Assembly: GCA_903772945.1 (NCBI GenBank)
Contig: CAICTM010000229.1
Coordinates: forward strand, 24,485-88,484
Length of the DNA: 64,000 bases
Reading direction: 5' to 3'
DNA from: Seminavis robusta
Taxonomy: Eukaryota; Bacillariophyta; Bacillariophyceae; Naviculales; Naviculaceae
Made by a program: the position numbers and the translations under genes. Shown piece after piece: positions 11,589 to 23,888 of this stretch; the stretch's first letter is position 1; the number at the start of each line of letters is the position of its first letter. The notes beneath the pieces are model-generated. The model was given only the letters and a program-made list of their open reading frames with translations, had not been told where the DNA came from and ran no database searches.

Positions 11589-14474
11589 TCATGCACTCGG
11601 CAACACTTCCAAAGAATCCGACATGTCGGCAAGTGCGCTCTGCAGTGAACCGATTCCTCCCGCACCAGGCGTGGTGGATTGTCTCATTCTAGACAAATGC
11701 TGTTGCTTCGAATGCAAGAGAGCAGTTGCTCTTGGATCTCTCACCTTACAGTATTGTTTCAAAAGGGCGTGGAACCTTGCATCCGCCAGGATTCCACGAT
11801 GCTCCGCTCCTTTCAATTCGTCAATTGTCAAATCTGGGACCTGCCCGGTCCATGAAAGACAATGAATCAAGTTCCAGTAGGGTACAGTGCCATCGCCACA
11901 GCACCGTCGCTGCTCCACCCTGCCAGGGACGTTTTGCAGCGTAGACTTTGTCTCCATGATCCGTCCATTCCTCATCTGATAGTCTTTCAGGTTATGCTTC
12001 GCCCAAGGATTGTTCTCCACCGATTCATCACCGTCTGGTGGGAATGCGGCATGCGTGTCCAACACGTACCTGGAGTCGGCCAAGTCATCCCCAACCACTA
12101 CTACAGGACGGTGACGATACACAGCGCAAACTTCGGTGGGTAGGTTGATACCGTAAATAGCGCGAACGCGTTTCACTGGAGGGGCTTCACCGGATGATTT
12201 CGTCGTGGGGCCCAATGGATCAGCCTCATAGTATTCTTGTAGACAATTGAAGCTTGGCCCGCAGAAGCCATCAAACTTTAAAAGGTCGTGACCATCCCAG
12301 ACTTCAAAGTTGGCTTTGTTGATTGTGGGATTGAGTTTCTTGTACTTGTCTTGGATGGGAATGCATGGCGTCGATCCCGGTGTTGTAGCGGCCACTGGAG
12401 TAGCCGTGTCTCGGTCCATCAATGGTTTGGGCGGTGGGCGGTAGCGCACCTTGACATGCAAGGTACCCAAAGGTTGATCTGATCGTGGTTGTGTATGGAT
12501 ATCTCTGTCTGAATGCGTATTGCCGCCTTGCTTGATTCTCACGCTAGTACCACACAAACAATCATCTTCCTCTGTTTGTTCGTCGATATCATCATTACTG
12601 TACTCAATGGCCCTGGCTTCACTGGTATCGTCATTTCCGACGCAACCGCACATAGACACCTCCTTGACCAACTCGACCAGTTGATCGTCGCCAGCACGTG
12701 ATGATCGAAACTGGGACGTTTTGAATCGCAGGGGTGTTTCGCAAACTGCGACACGCAGGACGCTGCCCCATCGTTTGGACATTTCCCGTAGCCATTCGGA
12801 TATCTTTTTCTTGACATTTCGTATGGGTGACCAGCTAGTCCATTGTCTCATTTGCTGTCGAAAGTCACTGCCATATTGGTGGAGTCGTCCGGCTGGTTCT
12901 TCCAAATAAATATTCAGTTCGCCCAAATGCTCGTGGTCATCCAAATGTGGTACGGCAATGTAAAACGTCTCGTTGAACGAAACGGTTGCGTCAACTCCTC
13001 CCGCGGCCGTTCTCTTGTATACTACCTTTGCAAAGTTGGTGTGGGCTCGAATGCTATCACGGAAGATGACGGTTAATCGTAAATCTTTGGGTGGCTTGTC
13101 TCGATTGGCAAACAATGGTCCTACTTGGATGGATGAGACGATCTTTAGCCCCAGCTCTCCTTCTCGTCGCACAATGCAACTGGGTACCACGTGAGTCGGT
13201 AATATCCGTGGCATGAGCCAGGCACCTGATCCCCAGGACCTTCCAACAAGAACGAATAAACAAACCAGTGCAACAACCGTACGTGTCAGAGTAGTTATCC
13301 TGCCCAACAACAGCAAAGCACGAGCCAAAAGACAATACCATACCTGTACAAGACCAGTCCTTCATCATCACCCTCCAGCAACATATCGACTTGATCATTC
13401 AATCCCTGTCCTGTGACACCGGCCCGTACCGCCAGACTCACTCCAGCATGTGGTGCTCCCACGGGCATGTACGTGTGAATGTACTTGTCAATCCATGCTT
13501 GGCCCTTTTGTTGGAGGCAAAAGTTGAGAAAGTAGTGACCCATCTTACATCCCATACTGTGGCAAATCAACACCACGGGCAGTCCATCGTTGGCGTCGTA
13601 CATTTCTTCAATTCGTTGGATGGTTTTGGTCAGGTATCCGTCGCGTTCTTCCGACACTTTGGGAGGGAGTCGCCAACTTTGGGCCAAAACAAGGGTAGAA
13701 AGTGAGACCAAAATCCAATCAATGCGGATATTGTTGTTTCTTTTTGGTGGTACTCACTCGTAGGGAGCTCCATCTAGATTCTTTCCCTTTGTGTACCCCA
13801 TTTCTTCTACAAGATATTTGGTGACAGGTGCATGCACCCAACTACCAACTTGTGTCACGGAATCATCACTCAAGTATTCTATTCCTTCCAGCTGCAACAT
13901 GATAAAAGGTTGGTGAGAAACACTTCACTCATTTCTGCCGTGTCTTTTTGTTGTGGCTTCTTGACTATGTAGTACTTACTCCATTATACGCTCTCACTTT
14001 GTTCCCCGGTCGTTCATCGACCATATTATCGGACAAACTCATGTGATGCAACCATGCGGATCGAATTTGATAGGCTTCTTCGGCTCGACTAAAATCTTCT
14101 GCTTCTTCGGATTGTTGCTTGCGAAACGCATTGGCTTGCAGAATTTCGGCAGCATTGATAATGCCCTTTTCCAGCCGAGAGGATGCCAAAAAGGCGGCAT
14201 TCATCCAGACCCGTTGTCCGGCATGTTTGGTATTGTCCAATCCAGAATGTTCAATGACCAACCCCGAGGAAGCAATGCCCGGAATGATCAGGACGGGTAG
14301 CAATATCCAGTCTCGCTTTTCTTCCAGCGGGTGGTTCTTTTGACGCCATAGCGATTGAATGAGATTCACGGCGTCAGTGTGTTGTCGTTCGTATTGTTGG
14401 AGTTTTCCCGAGGATTGACCACCATCGTGTACGTCGCTTTCCTGATGTCGAAGGAATTCCTTGGGATGGACCAT
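11589..14474 (-). CDS. LCAT/PDAT-family acyltransferase or phospholipase
   Basis: Four exons: 14474-13980, 13891-13758, 13676-13344, 13239-11589; GT-AG introns, 2,613 nt in total (870 aa). Family landmarks appear in order: LPVLIIPGIASSGLV in exon 1; GAPYDWRLPP split exactly by intron 2; the nucleophile elbow LICHSMG with Ser at about 250; YMPVGAPHAG; SWGSGAWLMP; and near the C-terminus the Asp of CGDGTVPYWN and the His of GAEHRG, completing a Ser-Asp-His triad. Members move an acyl chain from a phospholipid to a sterol or diacylglycerol, or simply hydrolyse it. An insertion of roughly 300 residues between SWGSGAW and the Asp makes it longer than usual. No N-terminal membrane anchor is visible in this model, so an upstream exon could be missing. 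Substrate cannot be told from sequence. Confidence 0.88.
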
Positions 14475-15862
14475 TATCTATTCGGAACCAAGAAGAGAGA
14501 GGTAGCGATGTTCAGGAGGGTATCAACCTATTAGCTCTAGCTAGCTAGCTATGATAGTAACCCTGGCAGCTTGCCTGAATGGTAGAGGAACCTCGTTTGT
14601 TGAGGGGAGGAACAATTGATTGATGCATCTGCGCTGCTGCTACCGGTACCATAGTAGAGTACAACTAATAACTGTACTTCTGCATTTAAGCATGGTGCAC
14701 GGCTGCTTCAACTTTCAACTGACCGTCCCCAATTTTTTGACGCCCAGGATATCTTGGGGAATTCTTCCACATTCCAATAGACGCACTTGTGCTCTTTCAC
14801 AAGGTTCTTCGGAACCAAGATGTCATCAAGATCGGGTTGTTCTAGATGAGGGCAAGTCCAAGTACCGGTGGGAGGACAGGTTTAGCGTACCCGTAATACC
14901 GTACTCTTGTGGATCTCAAACAGAGGGGGGAATTTTACCCCCACAATTTGTGGGAACTTGTGAAGCCTTTGCATTCTCACTTTTTAGGTACTTTAAATTA
15001 ATGGTGGACCAGGTCTCTCCTCTGAACAAGCAGCTACAAATCCAGCTGCCCATCCCATCTCAACTGTGCCTCTCCGAACTGCAGCTCTGTCCAAGCTACT
15101 ACCAGTACCGGTTCAACACATCCTGGGTAATTTCATGAGCTTCTCTGTTAGATCCACTGTGGTTCTGTCGAGATTCTTTGTGCCTACCGGTAATGGCTCC
15201 ATGGATAGAATGTTTGATCTAAAAGCCCAAGTGCAAATTTAAGGTATCACTGAAGTCAGTGCAAACAGCTCAACACTCATACTCCCAGATGACGTTCTAT
15301 AGTTATCGATTCTGGCTCTCCATTTATTACTATATGTAGTTCAAGCCACTCAGTTATACCTACATAGTTCCCACAACATCAGGATTGGTCCCACAGTATT
15401 TATTTGTACAATCTGATCTTGTAATCCCATTATGGGCGTTGCCCCAAGTTTTCATCTCCTGGTCCCCTTATCTTGACCCACTTTTGTTTTGCCTATAATA
15501 ATATATTTGTGATGAATTTCGAGTTACCCCCCTCCGATTATTCTTGCTCGGATCCAAGGAGCAAGACAGACCAAGATACTGCAAGCAGGATTGAGCATCG
15601 CCAGCCTTCCATGTAAGTTTCAGGTAGGCACCAGTAGATTTTCGAGCATGGCATGGCCTCACTGGTTCTTGGAAAGATGCGGAAGTGGAGCATGACCTGG
15701 CCTTCAACCGCGATGACACCGTGAAGCGACAACAGACTTGAGCACAAGCAAGGAAACTCGAAATCTTTCTACACCGTTTTCTCACAATTTCGATTTTCGG
15801 ATACCTCTTCCTTGCACCCTTCTTTCCCTTTTCTTTTTTTCAACAAACAATCTATTTCCAAG
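14475..15862. other. Intergenic with one doubtful frame
   Basis: Between the divergent acyltransferase and the small plus-strand gene. A plus-strand frame at 14620-15138 (172 codons) is open but shows no domain, no good start context and biased composition, so I do not call it a gene. A TAGC run lies near 14536 and a TACCGGTACC palindrome near 14641. Confidence 0.5.
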
Positions 15863-16228
15863 ATGGCGGACATGATGTATGTACTACTACTGTAATGATC
15901 TGTTTGTATTCATTCGTATCGTTTCGTCTTCTGACTTTTTGTGTGGTCTTCTCGTTGATGCAGGTATTTTATGGGACAAAACAAAAAAAAGGAAGCCACC
16001 AAGAAAAAGGAGCGTGCCGAAAAGGCCAAGCTAAAGGATGTCAACATGGCAGCGCCTTCGTTTGACAGAGCCATTCTGAACGAACAGCATCAGCGGGAAA
16101 AGGATGCCAAGGCCAAGGAACGTGCTCAACCAAAGGAGAATGCCAAGTTTGACATGGCGCGAAGTCTATTTGGTCCGGGAGGTGAAGGAGGAGAAGAAGG
16201 CGAAGAAGAAGCACAAACGGAGGAGTAA
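15863..16228 (+). CDS. Small highly charged protein, 92 aa
   Basis: Two exons, 15863-15876 and 15964-16228. The 87-bp intron begins GTATGT and ends GCAG. The first exon gives only MADM and part of Met5; the second begins YFMGQNKKKEATKKKERAE. The N-terminal half is Lys/Glu-rich and probably one helix. Then comes a conserved-looking segment (AAPSFDRAIL) and a Gly/Glu-rich acidic tail. The tiny first exon with a conserved splice pair argues that it is real. The composition resembles small ribosome- or chromatin-associated proteins, but I recognise no family and assign no function. Confidence 0.65.
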
Positions 16229-17956
16229 TGAGAAACGGATGATCAGGATTGAATGAACGTGATGAAGAATGAACCGTGGGGTTCTTCTTTTGGATGCGCA
16301 TGCGCGTCGTGTGGTGGCTACATACATGAATGAAATGGAGTCTCGTCCCTGGAATGTGCTTGTGGAGATGGATTCCTTTTAAACATTATTTCTGAAACAG
16401 GTTCTTCTGAAGTTTTCTGATGAAGCAACCAAATAGCTTTTAATTAAAAGAAACAATAGAAAAACGTTAAAAACCAGAAAGAAGTGTCCCCCCGGGCAGG
16501 GGGGTTTGGCTGTTCTTGTCATTCTATCGGATTGGAAGAAGGGCACTCAAGATGATGAGAAGCAGAGGAGCGCTCACAAGCTGAACCGACTAAACGGAAA
16601 AATTTGGAACAGCAGACCATCCACGACAACGAAATGAACTGCAAATTTGTATTGGAATTGGGAGTGTGGGAGACGCAGAGGGAAGGCAAGAACAGGTGTT
16701 TCATGTCTAAAGAAATTCAAGCTACCCTGTTTTGTCAGACGCACAGTGAGCACGAAGTTGCCAAGTCAAACTCGGTAAAGACGATTGTGACAAGAGGAAT
16801 CTGATCCAGACAAGAACGGGTCCTTTCGCTCCCTTCTTTCTTTGAATCTCCATCTTTTGTCTGAGCTGGAACAAATAATACATGTTCTGGGCAAATGGGA
16901 TCTTCTCTCCATCGAATCGAATCAATTCTCTCAATTTCACGAGGGGTATCGCCCTTTTCCTCGTCGTCAATCCTGCTCCGGCCTGTTTCCCGAGCGGAAT
17001 TGTTATATTTGACGGAGCGTTTGAAGCTTTGACAAGGAGGGACCGCAGGGGAAAGCAGAGTCACGGAAAAAGATTTCCGTGGATTAGGATTTGGGGCAAA
17101 GAGGGTATGCAACAACTGCAGTTTCTGTTTTTCGCACAACGAAACGGAGCCATTCCTGGTCAAATGGTAATTCAGGCAAAAAAGGAAGTGCCAAGTGAGC
17201 GCGCCTCGTTCTTCTGGAGCGGAAACCCAGTTGTTGGCAAAGCCTCATGGATCCAGGCCAAAATGGGCCAAATCCTCTCTGCTCTTTCTGCAACTGGAAC
17301 AAGGATCGTGGACAAAAGAGTCCCTCCCTTCCTTGGAATTTTTATTTTGTTTTCCCTCGGAAGTCTGTACTTCCAATGGAGTGATTCTCATCTGTATGTG
17401 GCTCGGAGGAAAATGCTCCCGGGATCGAAAGCATGCCTTTTCAATTCGAGGAAGGTTGTGCGATCCCCTGAAGCAACAGGAGAAAGAAGCTCTCTAAAAA
17501 ACATTGACGACAACAAACGGTTTCAATGCCCGCATCCGACTCGGTATTGGCTGCAGTGGAGGATCATGGCTGGGTTGGGTGGATATAATGCCTTCTACTA
17601 CCCAAAATGCTGGAAAATAGGACTGATTGAATCATTCGGAAGGAGCGACAACTCTTACCGGGAAAGGTTGAAGTTTGATTCGAAACTGGGTGATTCAGAA
17701 CGAATGACAGCTTACCACGGGGCAGGGCAGCAACCAAAAGCGACAAGCACAACATATCTGATTCGCGGGAGTGCTACTAGCTAGCAGACGACATTGACGC
17801 ACCAGACGACAAGCACATAAATGCGAGTGGTTGCCACAGACCGGTCGAGACTACCAGGCGGACGCAACAAAATTTGACTACAACTTGGGGGTTACTGCAA
17901 CGTAAATTGGATCTTGGGCTATCTTCAGCCGGGATGGGCAGTCGAGACGCGCTCAC
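16229..17956. other. Intergenic with an unexplained 300-codon plus-strand frame
   Basis: Between the small charged gene and the 3' end of GMP synthase. The frame at 16882-17784 on the plus strand has 300 codons without a stop and no recognised domain; one hydrophobic segment (FLGIFILFSLGSLYFQW) lies near residue 155. No comparable minus-strand frame exists. Near 16490-16507 there is a CCCCCC-GGGC-AGGGGGG imperfect palindrome. The frame may be an orphan gene or remnant. Confidence 0.4.
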
Positions 17957-19912
17957 TCACTCCCATTCAATTGTGGAGGGTGGCTTGGAGCTGATGTCAT
18001 AGCACAGACGATTGATACCTCTAACTTCGTTGATGACACGGCTGGACATGGTTCCCATGACTTCGTAGGGTAAATGGTAAAAGTCTGCAGTCATGTAGTC
18101 AGTGGTCTCCACACATCGTACCGATGCCACAAACTCGTAGGTCCTGCCATCTCCCATGACTCCCACGGACTTGACCGGCAACAAGACCACAAAAGCTTGG
18201 CCAATCTTTCGATAATGGCCCGACTTCCACAGCTCTCCAATGACAATATCGTCTGCTTCCTGCAGCATTTTGACGCGTTCGGGTGTCACTTCTCCCAAGA
18301 TTCGAATGGCAAGTCCAGGACCGGGGAAGGGATGCCTCCACACACTCATTTCGTCAATTCCAAGTGCCATTCCCAGTTCTCTTACCTCATCTTTGAAGAG
18401 TTCCCGCAATGGTTCGATCAACTTCAATTTCATGGTTGCTGGTAGTCCACCGACATTGTGGTGCGTCTTGATTGTCGCCGAGGGTCCCTTGTAACTGATG
18501 CTCTCAATGACATCAGGGTACAGAGTCCCCTGAAGCAACCAATCACAGGATCCACCTTCATGTTTGACTTCTTCCTCAATCTTGGTTGCTTCTTCCTGGA
18601 ATACATCAATAAAAGTAGTCCCAATAATCTTTCGTTTTTGCTCGGGATCTGTCACTCCCTTTAGTTTGGACAGGAATCGGTCCGATGCATCGACACACTT
18701 GAGATTGACTTTGCAATCTTCTTTCATGCGCTTCAATACCTTGGTGGCTTCGTCCTTTCGGAGACATCCATTATCGACCAATACGGCATGAAATCGTGGT
18801 CCAATGGCGCGGGTCATCAAGACGGCGGCAACGGTGGAATCGACTCCTCCACTGACGGCACCAATGACATGTCCCTTGGGGCCCACTTGTTGGACGACCC
18901 GATCAATGAATTCTTGGGCATAATCCGTCATGACCCAATCCTGTTTGGCACCGGCCACGCCGACCACAAAGTTTTTCAATACGACCTTTCCCAGGGGTGA
19001 ATGGGTGACTTCCGGGTGGAATTGAAGACCCCACATTTTGGTTTCCAGGTTCTCAATGGCAACGTATTCGGAATTGTCCGTGGCGGCTTTGTAGATAGAG
19101 AAATTGTAGTAGTTTGTCGTCAGGTAATTGAATTATTGTTTTGTTGTGGTGGTTGTGGTTGACATTAGTCGAATCATCAAGATTAGAATGCATAATTGTT
19201 GGATTGGTTGAATAAGCGAAAAAGTAAGCTCACAGTGGTCCACAATTTTGGAACCATACAAGCATCTGCAGTTTTGCTTTTTGTGTGTTGGATGAAACTT
19301 ACCAACAGGTTTGAATCCATCAGGTACTTTGCTAAGTTTATCTCCATGAGACATCCACATTTGAAATTCTTCCGGCATGTCTTCAAAGAGGACGGAATTG
19401 CACCCCTCGCTGCGTCGGGCAATGGCTTTGCCATATTCATGCTTGAGTCCAGGAACGACGGCACCCCCCAAGACATGGGCCATTTCTTGCATGCCATAGC
19501 AAATGCCCAGCACGGGGATGGAATTCTTTTGGATCAGATCCCACACTCCCTGAGAGACATGGGGAGCTCCTTCTTCGTAGACCGAGTTGGGTCCACCCGA
19601 CAGGATAATGGCAATAATCTCGTGTTCTTCCAATTCCTTGGCATCCACCTGACACGAGTAGAGTTCACAGTAGACGTGCAGTTCTCGCACACGACGAGCA
19701 ATCAAGTGCGAATACTGAGACCCAAAGTCCAAAATGGCAACTTGGGGGCTGAGGACCGAAAAAAATACAAACAGCAAGTCCAAAGTGAGAATCTATCTGA
19801 ATAGATGCTGAGGAACCAATCAAAACATAATTTGAAGAATGCTGGATAGCTTAGCTTACCGTCCATAGTTGCTCAGACGAGAGGATTGCTTCATGTACTC
19901 TGCGGTCTCCAT
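17957..19912 (-). CDS. guaA: GMP synthase (glutamine-hydrolysing)
   Basis: Three exons, 19912-19860, 19748-19303 and 19086-17957, together 542 aa, the usual length. It converts XMP, ATP and glutamine to GMP, the last step of guanine nucleotide synthesis. The N-terminal class I amidotransferase domain shows ILDFGSQYS, the nucleophile in GICYGMQ (about Cys101) and the partner His/Glu in LQFHPEV (about 190 and 192). The ATP-pyrophosphatase loop SGGVDST lies at about 245-251. The C-terminal dimerisation domain follows with HPFPGPGLAIR and ends in the family-typical PPSTIEWE. I chose the ATG of METAEYMKQ; the frame is open further upstream (to a Met at 20041), but that extension has no family resemblance. 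Nothing suggests organelle targeting, so it is probably cytosolic. Confidence 0.96.
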
Positions 19913-20486
19913 GTTGCTTGCTTTGCTTCTTTCTTTCTTCTCTGTGGGTGCTAATGCTGGTGTCTCAAAGCTTTGCTTGGAATGTGAAAAAATGAGCGAA
20001 GATCTCAAGTTGTTCTGTTTGTTTCGTGGTTGCGGACACAAGTCTGGCCGTCGTCGGAGCTATTGGTGTCAGGTTTGGATGATCGCCTTGGATCTGTCGT
20101 TCCATGGTCAGATTGGAGATGCAGGTTGAAAACCACATGCACACGATCATGGCGATGGTGCCACTGTACCTGTAGTCCGAACTTGCTACAACGTAGTCTT
20201 GACGACTTCATGGTACTTAGTTAGTTGTCTGGCCACCACGAAAGGCAAACGAAAAAATTGCAAACATTGGTTTTGCAAGCTTCAAAACAAGAAGTCAGTT
20301 TGACAGAGCTTTTGACTGATGAAAGCTCTGTATTGTTTTACGCGACATCGATCACATCTAATGTCGATTGAGTTGCTTCTTATAGCTAGCTAAAATGACC
20401 AGGTTTGATTGGATGTGTATCGGGCTTGAAAGAACCTCTTCGTTGCTAGAAGCCAGCTTTTCCTTCAGCTTTTCCTTGCAACTAAA
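19913..20486. other. Intergenic, no gene seen
   Basis: Upstream region of GMP synthase and downstream region of the secreted LRR gene. Short frames on both strands show no domain. It has a TAGCTAGC motif near 20385. Confidence 0.6.
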
Positions 20487-21827
20487 CTAGGAAGGAATGA
20501 CAGTCTCTCCCGTCTTGACATCTTTGCAAATCATTCTGGGAAGTCCGTGGCAGCAGACGGTACAGCAATCGCATCGAACTTCTGGTTTGGCACCCAAACA
20601 GTCGGCAATGAGCACTGGGAGCTTTCGTTCACAAATTTCTTTCGGCATTACCCCAATCAAATTGTTGTCGTGTAGATCCAACTTGCCTGTCCATCCGCCA
20701 CAAAAATAAATAAAATGTGCGTCGTCATGCAAGGAATATCATAGCATTCGGCGTTAGAGAATGCAACCAACCAGGAGGTAGCTAGCCAGGCGGTGGGTTG
20801 GACTGAAACGACAACTTACGAAGTTTTGGAAGCGCTGCCAATTCAGAAGGAATTCTCCCTTCCAACTGATTGGCGTATAGGTCAATCACCTCTGCAAATC
20901 ATGAACGGTAGGGTAATGAACACAGCCAAGAACCAGAAGAAAATGTCAGAAGACGGATTCGATTTGCATGGTTGCTTTTACATGGACAAAAAGTCCATGT
21001 ATGTTCCGTACCGTAGCACGAACCCAACGCAACGCACCTAATTTCTTCAATTGGCTCAATTCCTTGGGGATGGTTCCCGCAAAGTAATTGCCAAAGAGGA
21101 TGAGTTGTTTCAAGTTTTTCATTTCCTTCATTTCCTTGTGTAGATTGCCAAATAACCCATTCATGTGGAGTCTCATATATTCCAGTTTCTTCCAATTGAC
21201 CACCGCCATGTGTGGCAGGACTCCCTGAAGATCATTCCCATGCAGATCAATTTCCTTCATATTGGACAAGAGAGCCAATTCTCTTGGCAATATCCCCGCC
21301 ACACCAAAAAAGGAAATATCCAAACCCACCACGGGTCGAAAGGTGAATGGAATAATAGTGCCGGAACATTTGACTCCATACCACGTGCACTCGTGAAATT
21401 TGCTCAACCAGGGATGACTGCCATCGGCTTTGTATGCCGATGTGGTGGCGTTGGGATTGCCCACATCGGGATACCAGTGTTTGGGACCTTCGGTGGCGTA
21501 GTAAAAGACGGCCAAAGCGTAGCGTTGACGAAAGACGACGCGACTGCCTTGGACGCTTTTGCGATTGGGATCTCCAAAGAGCATCCAACAAGCGGCACGA
21601 TGTTGGGGTGACGATTTCAGTTTGAGACTGGATTCGCTGGTGGCTTCCAACAGCCAGGACAGAATCTTGGCCTTTTGCCTCCCTTGCAATACAGGAGCAT
21701 TAATGTCGCTGCAAAGATTCTTCAACTTGTATGGAACCTCCTTCATGAGCTTGGCACAAGACACATGTTGGACGAAACAACACCAGACCAACAGGAATGC
21801 ATAGGATAATCGTCGTTGTAGGTTCAT
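20487..21827 (-). CDS. Secreted LRR protein
   Basis: Three exons, 21827-21038, 20891-20820 and 20686-20487, giving 353 aa. I chose the ATG at 21827 because MNLQRRLSYAFLLVWCCFVQ begins a typical signal peptide, probably cut after VSCA. The plant-type N-terminal cap contains WY-x-D-V and HECTWYGVKC. About six LRRs follow, such as LDISFFGVAGILPRELA and IDLHGNDLQGVLP. The middle exon is exactly 72 nt, one 24-residue LRR. The protein ends with a Cys-rich tail (VRCDCCTVCC) comparable to the tail of the transmembrane LRR gene at 2596-9049. There is no membrane helix after the signal peptide. It is probably apoplastic or cell-wall located; function unknown. Confidence 0.85.
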
Positions 21828-22293
21828 CGTTGGTACTGTAATGCTGTTACCTCTTGGAGTCTTCGAGGTTTTGCGAATGATCACAGACAAAAACTAACTG
21901 AAAACATGGTCGAGATCTTTTTTTGAGATCTTTGGCTGTCGTTGGAGTTGATGGCACCCTGAGAGGCTGACACGTGGCGGGCGAAACATGACGCCAACGC
22001 TAAGTCCCGCCCGAGTACCTAGACTAGCTAGCTAGAGAGAACGGACTGGATTGTTAGCTCTACTAGTAGCCAGAGTCTTGATGGCTAGAGCTTTCCGTGT
22101 CTGGTGTAGCTATATGGCATGGTTGCTACCTACTTGTAGCTAGCTAGCTGTCTAAAGCTACATTACCAGAAGGCAGCGCACCCACAATATTGGTGCTCCC
22201 ATGGCTTTTGAGGATTTCGCCATTTATTTGGTTGGAAAATAATATCACTCCGCCTTCTCCCATCCTTTGTTGTTGTCTAACAGTGCCAAGGAT
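21828..22293. other. Intergenic, no gene seen
   Basis: Upstream region of the secreted LRR gene and 3' region of the mTERF gene. TAGC runs lie near 22023 and 22136. No credible coding region. Confidence 0.6.
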
Positions 22294-23601
22294 TCATCCC
22301 TTTGATTCCACAAATAGGTTCCACTTTTTGTTTGTGGATTGTGCCAGCACATGAATGGCAACCTCTGCTTCAAAGCCCAGTTCCTCAGCTTCCTCCCAAC
22401 GTGGAATTAGACGATTTTTCATGCTATAGGTCAACAAGGATGGACTTCCAATAACATACTGGAGTGCCAAGTCTTCTCCATAGCGCTCAGAATAGAACTG
22501 TAGTGTATTGCCAATGTTACTGCAACTCATACTAAGGAGAGCTGGCATCTTCTCAATCATGTTCAACAGACCTTCTTCATTGAGTCCAAACTCTCTTCGG
22601 AGGAATTCCAGCTTTGGTTCAATGCCATCTTGGATGCTTAAACCCAATACTTGTGGTAGGAGTGAAACGACCTTTTTGGTTGTTCTAACGCCAAGCCGGT
22701 TCACAAGCCAGTTCAGTGTTGGCTGCATATTCTCCTCAATGCTCATGGCCACCAAGAGTGGGAATTTCCAAATTAGCTTGGCAACTTCCAGATCCGTGAG
22801 CTCCAAGCTAGATTGTAGCCAATTGATCTTACAGTCTATGGCATTGGTGGCAAAACCCAAAATGACGGGAGCTTTCCCAATGACTATTGAGATTTCCTCT
22901 TTTGTCTCCAGTTCTAACCGCTTTTGTAGCCATTCTGTTTTCTGAGCAAACGTTTTCTTGTTCGACAACAGCAGCTGTGGATTTGTTTTCAAGACTTTGG
23001 AGAGTCTTTCATCCGTCAGGTTCAGTGTTTCTTGAAACCAATACAGTGATGGCTCCAGATTGTCGTGGATGGAAAGGGTCAAAAGAACTGGTTGTTTGGA
23101 TAGCACCTTTAGTAGCTCCTTTCGGCTCCAACCAAAATTGTCTTGAAACCAATCCAATTTATACCTCAATGTGGATACTTTGAAACCAATGCAGCGAGGG
23201 CTTCTCATAATGATCGTTTTCAGCGTGGTTTGGTCCGAATGGAGGTGTTGTTGCAGAAAGTCAATGGTGCCCAAAACATTCTCTGTTGTAATTGAAAGAA
23301 GCGATCCCCATTTCATCAGGGTAGTTTCAATTTCACTGTCTGTCATGCCTAGCCGTTGCTGGATGGCTATCCTTCGAGCATCTTCTGCTTCATCGGTTCT
23401 TTTGGGTCTGGCATACAAAGAACTTGTACCCAGTGGTGGTGGGAAACTTCCCAACAGGACATCATGACCGCCGCTTCCTTTGTGTAGTGTGTTGTGACCA
23501 TCATACTCCCACAATCCTCTTTTCCCTGCTTGAAAAGCGTGCGCACTGTTGCCTCTTTGATGTTGAAACAAGAAAAGGCACAAGTGCACAAGTCGCAACA
23601 T
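22294..23601 (-). CDS. mTERF-family organellar nucleic-acid-binding protein
   Basis: A 435-residue single-exon gene. From about residue 90 onward it is built of repeated helical units of about 35 residues, each with the mTERF signature of a Leu followed after a few residues by Pro and a hydrophobic pair: MRSPRCIGF, LSKQPVLLTLS, LKTNPQLLLS, IGKAPVILGF, IWKFPLLVAMS, LLPQVLGLS, IEKMPALLSMS, IGSPSLLTYS. mTERF proteins form a superhelical array that binds DNA or RNA in mitochondria or plastids and acts in transcription, splicing or translation there. The N-terminus starts with a hydrophobic stretch (MLRLVHLCLFLFQ) followed by AHAFQAG, which could be a plastid-type bipartite presequence. The compartment is an inference. 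Confidence 0.9.
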   Translation of the reverse strand: MLRLVHLCLFLFQHQRGNSAHAFQAGKRGLWEYDGHNTLHKGSGGHDVLLGSFPPPLGTSSLYARPKRTDEAEDARRIAIQQRLGMTDSEIETTLMKWGSLLSITTENVLGTIDFLQQHLHSDQTTLKTIIMRSPRCIGFKVSTLRYKLDWFQDNFGWSRKELLKVLSKQPVLLTLSIHDNLEPSLYWFQETLNLTDERLSKVLKTNPQLLLSNKKTFAQKTEWLQKRLELETKEEISIVIGKAPVILGFATNAIDCKINWLQSSLELTDLEVAKLIWKFPLLVAMSIEENMQPTLNWLVNRLGVRTTKKVVSLLPQVLGLSIQDGIEPKLEFLRREFGLNEEGLLNMIEKMPALLSMSCSNIGNTLQFYSERYGEDLALQYVIGSPSLLTYSMKNRLIPRWEEAEELGFEAEVAIHVLAQSTNKKWNLFVESKG

Positions 23602-23888
23602 CTCAACAAAGCAGGCAGCAGCAGAATGGGCTGGTCCAAGAAGGTGGTTGTGGGGTTGGTTTCGAGGGGAACTTTCGAATTCGAATTCGCTTCGATTGAG
23701 TCGAATTATTCGAATGATGAATCGAATCGATCATTCAGTCGAAAATTCCGTGGAGGTTGCGCAACGTCCACGAAACCGCCGACCATGTCATTTGTCGATC
23801 CTCTTCCACTAAAGCTACCATACCGGTACCACCTCCCAATGGTTTGTGGACTCGGAAGATTGAAGCAAACTAACATAGACATACAACG

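Noticed and set aside
13295-13711. A separate small hydrolase gene carrying CHSMG
   Set aside because: Splice sites on both sides join it in frame to LCAT-type sequence, restoring GAPYDWR and SWGSGAW.
14620-15138. A 172-codon plus-strand gene
   Set aside because: No domain, weak start context and biased composition; no splice partners.
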